Shown here: positions 9,907 through 19,188 of the stretch, one piece after another
How positions within the stretch are numbered: the first letter of the stretch is position 1
Layout of the letters: each line of letters starts with the position of its first letter
NCBI GenBank assembly: GCA_037384425.1
Contig: JARROA010000001.1
Location: 1 to 64,000 of the forward strand
Length of the DNA: 64,000 nt
Origin: Thiodiazotropha sp037384425
Lineage (GTDB): Bacteria > Pseudomonadota > Gammaproteobacteria > Chromatiales > Chromatiaceae
Reading direction: 5' to 3'
Notes under the pieces: model-generated
Database searches by the model: none
What the model saw: the letters and a program-made list of their open reading frames with translations, nothing else
What the model was told of the DNA's origin: nothing
Translations under genes and position numbers: made by a program

Positions 9907-10791
9907 ATGATTAGCTGGGATGATTACCGACTGGTGCTGGCTATTGCCCGAGCCAGAGGCTTACCCGGTGCAGCGGAAAATCTGGGAGTGACCCTTTCCA
10001 CCGTGTTTCGTCGTCTGGAACGGGTCGAAGAAGAGCTGGGTGCGCGCTTGTTTGATCGGCTACGAGGCAGTTATGAGCCAACGGAGACAGGTTTCGAACT
10101 GGCGCGAGCCGCCGAACAGATGGAGCATGAAGCGCTCTGTGCCGATCGAATTATTTCCGGTCGGGATCAACAGCTGACGGGGCTGTTACGGGTCACGGCA
10201 ACCGATGCACTTGCCGTAAGCTTTTTGGCCAGGCATATTCCCGCCTTCCATAACATCCACCCCGGCATCAAGGTGGAAATCATCTCAGACGACCGCGTAT
10301 TGAGTCTGGCAGGAAGGGAAGCGGACGTTGCGCTGCGCCCTAAAAGACCTACGGAAGAGACACTGGTCGCACGCAAGATTGCGATTATCGGTTGGGGTAT
10401 CTATGCCAGCAAAGGAACTTGCAAGTCGCTCGGTACGGTTAAGAACTTGCCCGCTCTGGCCGGGCGAAAATTTGTCAACTGGGAAGGAGGGCCCGCCAGC
10501 GCCTGGTTTGATGAGACGATACCGGGAACCCAAAGTCCGGTTATTTCGAGTAGTCTCATCACGAATGCCGCTCTGGCGGCAGAAAGCAGCTTGCTGGTGT
10601 CACTTCCATGCCTGTTGGGTTCGCTCTGGCCAAACCTTGGTACTGTGCTGGCTCCTTTGCCGGAACCTGTAGGGGAGTTGTGGGTGGCTACACATGAGGA
10701 CATGCGTAGGAACGCACGAGTGAAGGCGTTGTTTGATTATTTGGTGGCAGCAGCCGAAGCCGACAAGACTTTATTTGAAGGGAAGAAGTAG
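9907..10791 (+). CDS. LysR-family transcriptional regulator
   Basis: A 294-residue LysR-type regulator. The N-terminal winged helix-turn-helix is clear (WDDYRLVLAIARARG, then LGVTLSTVFRRLERVEEELGARLF). A periplasmic-binding-like effector domain follows from about residue 90. It is transcribed divergently from the NDH-2-like oxidoreductase, across a short AT-rich spacer with several T-N11-A-like stretches, the classic LysR arrangement. The likely target is therefore that oxidoreductase; the inducer is unknown. Confidence 0.88.
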   Translation: MISWDDYRLVLAIARARGLPGAAENLGVTLSTVFRRLERVEEELGARLFDRLRGSYEPTETGFELARAAEQMEHEALCADRIISGRDQQLTGLLRVTATDALAVSFLARHIPAFHNIHPGIKVEIISDDRVLSLAGREADVALRPKRPTEETLVARKIAIIGWGIYASKGTCKSLGTVKNLPALAGRKFVNWEGGPASAWFDETIPGTQSPVISSSLITNAALAAESSLLVSLPCLLGSLWPNLGTVLAPLPEPVGELWVATHEDMRRNARVKALFDYLVAAAEADKTLFEGKK

Positions 10792-10956
10792 CGACTAATT
10801 GATACTGTGGCTTTAGTAATCTACTGAACAGGGTGTCCGTTGATTGCTAGTAAGTGGTCATAGCAACTCAAGAAACATGATGTCCAATATTGGCGGCTTT
10901 CGGACATTCAGCAAGATGATATTCAAAACTGCTTCAACCCTCGTGCACACATTATT

Positions 10957-10988
10957 ATAAAAACAAAGAGCCCCGCATGAAGCGGGGC
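10957..10988 (-). terminator. Intrinsic terminator of the PEP-CTERM gene
   Basis: Read on the minus strand, a perfect 7-bp stem GCCCCGC/GCGGGGC with a 5-base loop is followed by TCTTTGTTTTT. It sits about 25 bases past the stop of the PEP-CTERM gene, in the correct orientation. Confidence 0.85.
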
Positions 10989-11013
10989 CACAGAGAAAAT
11001 TGAATTGTAATCC

Positions 11014-11634
11014 TTATGCCTGCTTTTTCCTCCGACTGGCAGCGCCAAGTCCAGCTAGCCCTGTTGCCATGAGCAGGATAGTGGATGGCTCGGGTACTAC
11101 TTGGAAGCGAAAGCTGGAGTTACCAAAAACGGCTGGCTGGAAGTCCATGATATACTGGTATCCTGGCAACAAAGTTCCAACTGTAGTTCCTGCATACAGC
11201 CAGTCACCCTCACAGCCGGGTGACAAGCATTCGTGTCCAGCGCCGACGTCCTTCATAAAGCGTGTATTAATGAGATCTACCGATGCATCTATGCGAAATG
11301 CAACTGGAGCATCAGTGACCTGGAAGGCCCAACTTGCAGAAACCCAGGCAATATCACTAGTACCTGGACCACCTGACATTTCTGAAACTATTGTTACAGC
11401 GCTCTCACTGAAATTCCACTGTAAAAAGTTGTACATATCAAGGGATTCAATCTCCACGAATTCATAGCCTGTGGCATCTACCAATTGGTAATCAAAAGAA
11501 ACGCCTGCCTCATCTGCAGGAGCCAGACCACCATCTACACCTCCTCCTTGGAAGATAATGCTGGCATGCAGTGAGGAGGAGAAAAGCCCAGTAAGTATGA
11601 GGAGTGGGATTAAATGACTATGCGAAAATTTCAT
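11014..11634 (-). CDS. PEP-CTERM sorting-domain protein
   Basis: A 206-residue secreted protein. It has an N-terminal signal peptide (KFSHSHLIPLLILTGLFSSSLHAS), a beta-rich body, and a C-terminal PEP-CTERM tail: the motif VPEPSTILL, a hydrophobic helix, then the basic end SRRKKQA. Such tails are recognised by exosortase (EpsH/XrtA) and are associated with biofilm or exopolysaccharide-producing bacteria. No exosortase gene is in this window. The start at 11634 is chosen because AAGGAGG is 6 bases upstream; an in-frame ATG 18 bases earlier lacks a ribosome site. A strong terminator follows. Confidence 0.85.
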   Translation of the reverse strand: MKFSHSHLIPLLILTGLFSSSLHASIIFQGGGVDGGLAPADEAGVSFDYQLVDATGYEFVEIESLDMYNFLQWNFSESAVTIVSEMSGGPGTSDIAWVSASWAFQVTDAPVAFRIDASVDLINTRFMKDVGAGHECLSPGCEGDWLYAGTTVGTLLPGYQYIMDFQPAVFGNSSFRFQVVPEPSTILLMATGLAGLGAASRRKKQA

Positions 11635-12473
11635 TTCGTACCTCCTTGTCAACAGGCATCAAATAATCATTTGATACCGTGAACAGTATGTATATTATGA
11701 AAATGTATTTTCTCTATCCTCCTTCTAGTATGAATTTGGTCTGGTCTTGACCTAACGATACGTTTGGCATTTCTTCTAGCCATCCCTTGGCGAGGACCAG
11801 GTAATACTAGAGCACAATATATGATTGCAATTCCTGTTCCATAAGAATTTATTGGCCCTATATCAACTGTTTACAAATCATCAGCTTTTTACTCACAAAT
11901 AATTTGTAAAATATATCGACATAAGGTTAGGGCACTAGGCACTATAGTTCCGCTACCGACCGACTTCAGAAGGTCAGTATATCTACTTATTTTCCCGCTT
12001 CGGATCGGGTGCGAGAGTTAGATCAGTTGGTTATGCATGTCTGCTTATTTTCGGACACTCCAAAAGTATGATGATGCCTTTTATATAATCCGAAACTGGC
12101 CGAAAGCAGATTATTCTTTTTAGGAAACTTTCCACAATCTATCGATTAGGCATTCGCCTATTTCCAGATCAAAACCATCATAACTCTGTAACCACACAAT
12201 GCATTGGCGGTCCATGTTAGCCATCTCCGGAGTACTATGCGTGAGGTGACGGCGCATAGTCTCCGGAATCTGCTCACCTGGAAGATGTAGGTCAATCCCC
12301 ACAGGATGTGTGATGCCCATTATTTGTCATAAGCGCACAGGCGTTCATAGGAAAAGCCGGGATTGTGCAACTATTTCAACCTCTCCTATGAATAGCCGGT
12401 TGACCAGTTTGGAACATGGCGCTTATTCTTCGACACACAGTGCGCGAGTGCGCCACCATTGTAGGATAAATAG
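11635..12473. other. AT-rich intergenic region, no convincing gene
   Basis: About 840 bases with low GC. A minus-strand open frame of 66 codons (12120-12320) has no ribosome site and no recognisable family. Two similar fragments occur, ctgcttattttcgga near 12039 and an inverted ccgaaagcagattatt near 12099, suggesting a decayed inverted repeat. Nothing else is supported. Confidence 0.5.
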
Positions 12474-13400
12474 ATGCATAGAAGGTCAAATCGCGCTTGT
12501 TCAACGTGGCGTAAATTCGATTGGGAAGGCCTGGTCAGGGCTATCTCAATTGTTGTAGGGGTGTTGTTTACCGGTTCAGCCGCTGTCTCCGGGCCCGCTA
12601 TTGGCCAGTTCGAGGTCAAGAATCTCAACGTCACGCCCGGCGAGATTGAATTCCAAACCCAGAATGCGCATATGTTTGCCAACCCAGAGCGTGATGTGAG
12701 AAATGTCAGTGGGGAGTTCCTGTACGACGACAACAGTGTAGCGAAACAACGCCACGCCCTCGAACTCGAATTCGGTCTTACTAGCAGATTTAAATCGCGT
12801 ATCGGTATCGAATACGAGAAAGAACGCTTGGATGACCCGGACAATCCGGAGCAGGCGAATGACTTTGGCAGCCTGGAATTGTCTGAAATCGGAGCGGAGG
12901 TCGTATGGGTACTTGATCCCATCAAAGAGAACGATTGGGGTTTGGGTCTGGTGGCCGAATATGGGCAACCGCGTGACGATGACGAGGCAAGCTTGCTGCT
13001 CGTCGGGCCAATCTTACAACTCGATAGGCGTAAATGGTGGAGTATCATCAATCTGTATCTGGTCAAACACTTGGGTGGCGGTCGGCCACGTGACGACAAG
13101 GTCGATTTCGCCTATGCGACCCAATTCGGCTATGTCCTTAATCAGGATTGGCAGCTTGCCTTGGAGGCTTATGGAACGGTTGACCGGATTGGTGATACAG
13201 GTAGTGCGGGCGAAGAGGCGCTATTGTTTGGCGATCACAATCAACATCGCCTGGGTCCTGTATTCTATTACACAGGAGGCTTGGGAGGCGCTTCGTCTGA
13301 CGAAGAGTCATCCGTCTCTATCGGCGTGGGATTGTTGGTTGGTATGAATAACAACACGCCTGAAACAACCTTGAAGTGGTCTATCGAGGTGGATTTCTAG
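12474..13400 (+). CDS. Putative outer-membrane beta-barrel protein
   Basis: A 308-residue protein with an N-terminal export segment (VRAISIVVGVLFTGSAAVSGPAIG) after a basic stretch. The rest alternates polar and hydrophobic residues with regular aromatic caps, ending in an aromatic residue (SIEVDF), which is typical of outer-membrane barrels recognised by BamA. It resembles the family of putative OM transporters annotated near phenol-degradation or metal genes, but no specific family is certain. AGGA lies about 7 bases before the ATG. Substrate unknown; it has no obvious operon partner. Confidence 0.6.
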   Translation: MHRRSNRACSTWRKFDWEGLVRAISIVVGVLFTGSAAVSGPAIGQFEVKNLNVTPGEIEFQTQNAHMFANPERDVRNVSGEFLYDDNSVAKQRHALELEFGLTSRFKSRIGIEYEKERLDDPDNPEQANDFGSLELSEIGAEVVWVLDPIKENDWGLGLVAEYGQPRDDDEASLLLVGPILQLDRRKWWSIINLYLVKHLGGGRPRDDKVDFAYATQFGYVLNQDWQLALEAYGTVDRIGDTGSAGEEALLFGDHNQHRLGPVFYYTGGLGGASSDEESSVSIGVGLLVGMNNNTPETTLKWSIEVDF

Positions 13401-13655
13401 CGCAAAGTTTCTGAAGAATTATCATCGTATTCTTGTTCTTGTCCAGCGCCTGTTCCCGGCTGATGCGCGCACGGCGGGTACTGCGAACCAAAGGATCCAA
13501 GCTGACTATCACTCCCAGTACAACCGCGAACCACTTTTCTCAAATACGATCCCATCTGACTTCCACTGCAACATCACGGCAAATAACTTCCGGTTTCGTT
13601 AGTCGACTCTGGCTACGGGGTGATCATTGGGGTGAAACAAGGATGCAGGCTTTGC

Positions 13656-15410
13656 TCAGGCGGGCGCCAGGATGACACCTGTGCCGGGATGTGTCTGATA
13701 GTTGTTTTTGGCATGGGGTACAGTGCTGAGTCCAAGTTCGTCGATTGCAAACCGCTGGCCATCGACCACCACCTTCCACTTACCCTTCGGCAGATGAAAA
13801 TCCGCCCATGTACTGCTGCCGTTCAGCAGTATCACCAATGACTGGTGGCGTCGCCGCCAAAATAGTGCCCGCCGTGGCGGTCTCAGGATATAACCGATGG
13901 CATTCACGTTGTCATGGTGTGGATAGCCCGTTGGATAGATCCAGTCGATATCCCATCGTTCACTGGTCTGGGTGTTTTTCCTTAATGGCCTGGTGTAGTG
14001 AAAATGGGGCAGTCTATTTCGCAGCCTGATCAAGCGCACAACCGCCTCGACCAGATCGTGATGCTCGATCAGGTTTCTCCAGTCTATCTGGTTCAGATCC
14101 GGGCGGTTATAGCTGTTGTGGTGACCCTGTTTGGAGAACATCATTTCCGTACCCTCGCCGAGCATGGGAATGCCCTGCGATGTCAACACCAACATTATGC
14201 CAAGAAACACCCGTCGCGTGTCGCCATGCATCAGATCCGCCAAGGTCTGGCCGTCGTGACTTGATAGATAATTGATGCTTTGCTGGGGTCTGAGTGCCCA
14301 GCCGCCGTCATTGATGTGACTGCCGGCAATGGCGCACATGAGACGATCGCGATTTTGGAAGTCGCCAACTCCCCGGATAAACGTTCTTCCCGGTTCGCGG
14401 AAATCGTCATTCCAGATTGCCCAGCGGGTGGAGGCGAAGTCCCTGCTCATATCGCCTTTGCCCCATTGCATGCCACCCAGCGCCCAGGGTTCTGCAATGA
14501 GATAGATACGTCTGGGCAAACGACGATCGATCTCCAGCATTGTTTTCCTGTCATGTAGTGCACCCAGGTCGAAACGAAAACCGTCAAATCGATAGTGCTT
14601 CACCAGATGCTCCAATGTGTTGATAATGGTCTCTCTAATCCTCGGATGCTCGGTTTGAATCGTTGGCCCACAGCCGGAACCATGGCAAAAATCGCCGTTG
14701 GCATGCCTGCGATACACCACATCTTCCCCCCAGGCCTTCACCAGAAGTTCTCCCCCGTGATTGAAGACCACATCGAGTAGCACGGGAATACCCCGGCTGT
14801 GCAGGGTATCGACCATGTGCATGACTTCGTAGTGGATATTGTTAGAATCGAGGGCGTAGCTTTCCCTCAGTGCATTGAATGAGGTAGAGAAGTATCCCCA
14901 GTCCTGACCCAATGTTTCATCGTGTGCGTGTAGTGGCAGAAACTCTATCGCAACCTTTAGGCGCTGAAGATGGTCCAGCACAGTTGGCGAACAGACACCG
15001 GCGAAGGTGCCCCGATGAGTTTCGCTTTCCATGTCAGCGCTTTTGTGTCGGCTGAGTGCAGGAAGGTGGGTCTCGTAAATCACGATTCGGTGGAGTGGAG
15101 GGGAGCGAAATTTGGTGTGTTTGAATCCACTGTCGAGATGGCTGAAGACTGACACCAGTCCCTGCTTCACGCGTTGCGTACGATGCGCCAGGGGGTCGGC
15201 TAGTTGGTAGGTGTCGCCCTTGCTATGAACCTCAAAATGATAGACGTGGCCGTGCAGTGCTTTTGCTGGCATCTTGACACGCAAGCGCCAAATGCCGTGA
15301 GCGCGCTTTTTCATGGGCCAACGCATTTGCAGTCCATCGAACACAAGAAAAACCGCGTCTGCATCAGGTTTATAGAAACTGAAAACCGGACGCTGCCTGA
15401 ACTGCATCAT
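13656..15410 (-). CDS. GH13 alpha-amylase family protein, glycogen-debranching (GlgX/isoamylase) type
   Basis: A 584-residue glucan hydrolase. The first roughly 110 residues look like a CBM48-type beta-sandwich, as in debranching enzymes. GH13 catalytic motifs are intact: DVVFNHGG (region I), GFRFDLGAL with the Asp nucleophile near 278, LIAEPWA with the Glu acid/base near 303, and SSHDGQ near 384. The family removes alpha-1,6 branches from limit dextrins. It is shorter than E. coli GlgX (about 657 residues), so the exact specificity (isoamylase, pullulanase or debranching) is open. It is divergent from the GH57-glgA-GH57-glgB genes, separated by about 1 kb of AT-rich DNA. Confidence 0.82.
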   Translation of the reverse strand: MMQFRQRPVFSFYKPDADAVFLVFDGLQMRWPMKKRAHGIWRLRVKMPAKALHGHVYHFEVHSKGDTYQLADPLAHRTQRVKQGLVSVFSHLDSGFKHTKFRSPPLHRIVIYETHLPALSRHKSADMESETHRGTFAGVCSPTVLDHLQRLKVAIEFLPLHAHDETLGQDWGYFSTSFNALRESYALDSNNIHYEVMHMVDTLHSRGIPVLLDVVFNHGGELLVKAWGEDVVYRRHANGDFCHGSGCGPTIQTEHPRIRETIINTLEHLVKHYRFDGFRFDLGALHDRKTMLEIDRRLPRRIYLIAEPWALGGMQWGKGDMSRDFASTRWAIWNDDFREPGRTFIRGVGDFQNRDRLMCAIAGSHINDGGWALRPQQSINYLSSHDGQTLADLMHGDTRRVFLGIMLVLTSQGIPMLGEGTEMMFSKQGHHNSYNRPDLNQIDWRNLIEHHDLVEAVVRLIRLRNRLPHFHYTRPLRKNTQTSERWDIDWIYPTGYPHHDNVNAIGYILRPPRRALFWRRRHQSLVILLNGSSTWADFHLPKGKWKVVVDGQRFAIDELGLSTVPHAKNNYQTHPGTGVILAPA

Positions 15411-16430
15411 GTTTGGGATCTCTATTTAATTTAGAGTCGGGGAAACAATTATAACCATTGCTGGATCGTTATTTCGCTATGAAATATATCGGTGAATAAT
15501 TGACTCGCGATTAGCATCAGACGATGCAGGTTCGATATTCGTAGGCTTCTGCTATATCGTTTTTATTGACGCAACAAACAGGATGATGCCAGCGGTTCAC
15601 CCTGACTTACAAACGATTGATACTCATCTTTCGCTTGAGGCGATCGCGAATAGTCGCTACGAGTATGTGCGATGGAATTTGCCGTATCGCTAAAGATTGG
15701 GTGCTGCCTGAAGCGATGGCAAGGGCATTCTGCATCAACCTGACGATGCCGGTGTATTCCAGTTGAGTGTGAGTTGGTCATTGATGAGAAGAGAGACGGA
15801 GGCTTAGCCTCGTATCGTCCATTCAATGTCCTCAGTATTCACTGTGTTCAGGAATTCACGAAAAGGCCGGCGGCTGCCACTCGGATAATCAATTCGAGCT
15901 GTGCAGTTGAAAATCGTGACTATGATCGTTCATTCCTATTAATCGGCTAAATCCCAAGGCTTATTCCCCCTTCCCCAATGCACCAAAATGCAACAATATT
16001 CAAATGCGGTGAGGTGTGACACCCTTTGACGGTGCACAGAGTCTGCCGTGATACATAAAAAATGTCGTTTTTTGATTAAAAGAAAAAAATCGATTTAGTG
16101 CGGAGATGAATACCGCAAAATCTCTGCTAATCGAAAAGATCTTGAACGGTTCTATTCCTGATTCTGGATTTGTAGTCAAAGTGCAATATGACATGGGCAT
16201 CATATCTGATTTCATGTCATACAATTTGGTGCATCGACTATCATGCATGCGCGATTTAGGTATCAGGCAGCACTCATAGAGTGTCATTAGGATGGGAAAT
16301 GATGCGTAGACGTGAAATCAGATGATCGTATATCAACGAGTTACTCGATGCTGGCCGGTTCTGGAATGACAATTGCTAAAAAACATTAAAACACCTGAAT
16401 AGATTTCGAACGTTCCTTAAGGACGCCGTC
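15411..16430. other. AT-rich intergenic region between divergent glucan genes
   Basis: About 1 kb with no gene I can support. Short minus-strand open frames at 15563-15826 and 16000-16287 lack ribosome sites and recognisable families. The last 100 bases, rich in A and T, probably hold the promoter for the GH57-glgA-GH57-glgB genes; AAGGACG precedes the first start codon. Confidence 0.5.
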
Positions 16431-17615
16431 ATGCATAAAATTCACCACGCCTTGGTTCTCAACCTGCACCAGCCAGCCGGCAACCTGCAGGCGCTACTCG
16501 ACAGCGACACCTGGGAGGCCCACGAAATACTTTATGCTCTTGATCGCATTCCCCGTTCACTGTGGGGCTACGAAGACGTGGCCCGGGTGCACCTCTCCTT
16601 CTCCGGAACCCTGCTGGAGACGCTGGCCGACCCCGCCTTCCAGTCGCGGGTCTACGGTGTTGTCGACTGCGGTTCGCTCCTCTGGCACTTTCAGAACCAG
16701 GCATTGTTCAGTCTGCTCGGCACCGGTCACTACCACCCTGTGCTGCCGCTGATTCCCGAGGCCGATCGGGAGGAGCACCTTCAACGCTGGAAAGGCATCG
16801 CTCAACACCTCTTTTGGCGCAGTCACTTCTCCGGTTTCTGGCCACCCGAAATGGGCTTCGACATGGCGCTGATCCCGCTGCTCAAGCGGCTAGGCTATAA
16901 CTATGTGCTGGTCGACAGCGATCATGTGGAGGCGGTCACGCCGATGGCCTGGCAGGAGCTGCGCTACAGGCCCCACATCGCGCGCTACGGCGACGATCAA
17001 ATCGTCGTGGTGGTGCGTGACCGGGAGCTTTCCGACGCTCAGGAGTCGGGGATGGATCTCGACTGGTTCGAACGCGAGGTAGAGGCTCGCACCCGGTGGT
17101 GCGACTTCACTCCGCTGGTGACCACCGCCACCGACGGTGACAATGGCGGTTGGTTCCGCAACCCGCAGCCGCAGGCGAACTTCTGGGGACTCTACCGGTC
17201 GTTACTGCAGCGTGCGCGTAGCGGCGAAGGCGCCATCCAGCCCAGTTTCATCGACGACTATCTGGTCCGATACGGTGCTCACGGCGAGGTAAGGGTCAAT
17301 ACCGGCGCCTGGAACACCGGCTGGCACCATGGTCACGGCTTTGTCCAGTGGACCGGCTCTCAGGCGCAGAAGCACGCACTGGAACGGATCTCACTCACCA
17401 GCCGCGCCGTACACGAGACCCGCGAACGGGCTGCCGGACGGATAGTGAGCGACGGCGAGTTCGGCCAACAGCTCGAACAGGCACTGTGGCATCTGCTACG
17501 TGCCGAGACCAGTTGCAATATTTTCTGGGGAGAAGCCTGGGTGCCGCGTGCACATGCCGACCTCGATATTTGCTGGGATGAACTCAACCGGGCGCGTGCT
17601 CATATGGGTGGTTGA
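16431..17615 (+). CDS. Glycoside hydrolase family 57 protein (first copy)
   Basis: A 394-residue GH57-family enzyme. It starts with the family's first conserved region, LVLNLHQPAG (HQP motif). The likely nucleophile Glu is in FWPPEMGFD near 142, and the acid/base Asp is in TDGDNGGW near 240. GH57 members are amylases, 4-alpha-glucanotransferases or branching enzymes; position beside glgA and glgB points to glycogen remodelling, but the exact reaction cannot be read from sequence. The ATG has AAGGACG upstream. It is the first of four co-directional genes. Confidence 0.85.
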   Translation: MHKIHHALVLNLHQPAGNLQALLDSDTWEAHEILYALDRIPRSLWGYEDVARVHLSFSGTLLETLADPAFQSRVYGVVDCGSLLWHFQNQALFSLLGTGHYHPVLPLIPEADREEHLQRWKGIAQHLFWRSHFSGFWPPEMGFDMALIPLLKRLGYNYVLVDSDHVEAVTPMAWQELRYRPHIARYGDDQIVVVVRDRELSDAQESGMDLDWFEREVEARTRWCDFTPLVTTATDGDNGGWFRNPQPQANFWGLYRSLLQRARSGEGAIQPSFIDDYLVRYGAHGEVRVNTGAWNTGWHHGHGFVQWTGSQAQKHALERISLTSRAVHETRERAAGRIVSDGEFGQQLEQALWHLLRAETSCNIFWGEAWVPRAHADLDICWDELNRARAHMGG

Positions 17616-17674
17616 GCTAACCGGCTCATCCACTCATTACACTTAATCAAAACGACAAAGGTAGGTTTCACAGC

Positions 17675-19147
17675 ATGTACATCGTCATGGTCGCTTCAGA
17701 ATGCGCTCCAGTTGCCAAGGTCGGCGGATTGGGTGACGTGGTATTCGGATTGAGTCGGGAATTGGAGATACGCGGCAATACGGTCGAAATCATCCTGCCT
17801 AAATACGACTGCATGCGCTACGACCATATCTGGGGCCTGCAGATCTCCTACGAGAACCTATGGGTGCCCTGGTTCAACTACCGCATCCGCTGCACCGTCT
17901 GGTTTGGCTTCGTGCATGGGCGCAAGTGCTACTTCATCGAGCCCCACTCGGACGATCACTTTTTCGAACGCAGCGGCTATTACGGCTTTCCTGACGAACA
18001 CATGCGCTTCGCCTTCTTCTCCAAGGCCGCGCTGGAGTTCATGTTGCAGTCGGGCAAGCGCCCCGACATTATCCACACACACGACTGGCAGACCGCCCTG
18101 GTGCCGGTACTGCTCTATGACATCTACCAGTTGGCGGACATGCAGCACTGCCGCGCCATTCACACCATTCACAACTTCAAGCATCAGGGCATCGCCGGCG
18201 AGAACGTGCTCTGGTTCACCGGGCTTGGTCGCCCCGACTACTACTACGACAAGGACCGCATGGGCGACGACTTCAATCCCAGCGCCATCAACTTCACCAA
18301 GGGCGCTCTGCTCTATGCCAACTTCACCACCACAGTGTCGCCACGGCATGCCTGGGAGGCGCGCCATACCGACTGGGGCCACGGCTTGGGCCATGCCCTG
18401 CATATGCACCAGAGCAAGTTCGGCGGTGTACTCAACGGCCTCGACTACGAGATGTGGAATCCGCAGACGGACCCGCACATCGCCCGACACTTCAGCATCG
18501 AAGACATCGATGGCAAATACGACAACAAGCAGGCCCTGCGGGATCAGCTCTGGATGCATCAGGATTACAAGCCGCTGATCGCTTTCGTCGGCCGTCTCGA
18601 CGCACAGAAGGGGGTGCCGTTGATCCGTCATGCGCTCTATTACGCGCTCTCACGCGGGGCCCAGTTCGTGTTGCTGGGCTCCAGCACAGAACAGGGCATC
18701 AACGCCGAATTCTGGGAGATCAAGCACGAACTCGGCCACAGCCCCGACTGTCATCTCGAGATCGGGTACAATGAGGAGATGGCGCACATGATCTACGCCA
18801 GTGCCGACATGCTGGTGGTGCCGAGTATGTTCGAGCCCTGCGGCCTGACCCAGATGATCGCGCTGCGCTACGGCACGGTGCCCATCGTGCGCTCAGTGGG
18901 CGGACTCGCCGATACGGTGTTCGACGTCGACTATTCGGACCGTCCGGTGCAGGAACGCAACGGCTACGTCTTTCACCAGTCTGACAACCACGCCATCGAA
19001 TCGGCCATCGAACGCGCCATCGGCCTCTGGTACGACTACCCGGACCGCTTCAGGGAACTGATCGAAAACGGTATGCGCTATGACTATTCATGGAACATCC
19101 CCGGTCAGAATTATCTGAACATCTACGACTACATCCGCGACAAATAA
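17675..19147 (+). CDS. glgA: Glycogen synthase (GT5)
   Basis: A 490-residue retaining glucosyltransferase that extends alpha-1,4-glucan using ADP-glucose. The N-terminus carries the substrate-binding motif KVGGLGDVV near residue 15, and the C-terminal half has the GT-B motif MFEPCGLTQMIALRYGTVPIVR with the conserved E-x7-E region. Length matches the family (about 480). It lies between the two GH57 genes. No glgC (ADP-glucose pyrophosphorylase) is present in the window. Confidence 0.93.
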   Translation: MYIVMVASECAPVAKVGGLGDVVFGLSRELEIRGNTVEIILPKYDCMRYDHIWGLQISYENLWVPWFNYRIRCTVWFGFVHGRKCYFIEPHSDDHFFERSGYYGFPDEHMRFAFFSKAALEFMLQSGKRPDIIHTHDWQTALVPVLLYDIYQLADMQHCRAIHTIHNFKHQGIAGENVLWFTGLGRPDYYYDKDRMGDDFNPSAINFTKGALLYANFTTTVSPRHAWEARHTDWGHGLGHALHMHQSKFGGVLNGLDYEMWNPQTDPHIARHFSIEDIDGKYDNKQALRDQLWMHQDYKPLIAFVGRLDAQKGVPLIRHALYYALSRGAQFVLLGSSTEQGINAEFWEIKHELGHSPDCHLEIGYNEEMAHMIYASADMLVVPSMFEPCGLTQMIALRYGTVPIVRSVGGLADTVFDVDYSDRPVQERNGYVFHQSDNHAIESAIERAIGLWYDYPDRFRELIENGMRYDYSWNIPGQNYLNIYDYIRDK

Positions 19148-19149
19148 GC

Positions 19150-19175
19150 TAGGACCTGTTAACAGGCCCTAGGGC
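19150..19175. repeat. Hairpin in the glgA-GH57 spacer
   Basis: ctaggacctgtt and aacaggccctag form a 12-bp stem with one mismatch. There is no U-tract, so it is more likely an mRNA-stability element or small repeat than a terminator. A related sequence lies in the next spacer. Confidence 0.55.
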
Positions 19176-19188
19176 CAGGAGTAAAGCC

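Noticed and set aside
12120..12320. Possible 66-codon minus-strand gene
   Set aside because: No ribosome site, no recognised family and AT-rich context; may be a remnant.
15563..16287. Short minus-strand open frames in the 1-kb spacer
   Set aside because: Composition is unlike neighbouring genes, with no ribosome sites; not supported as coding.
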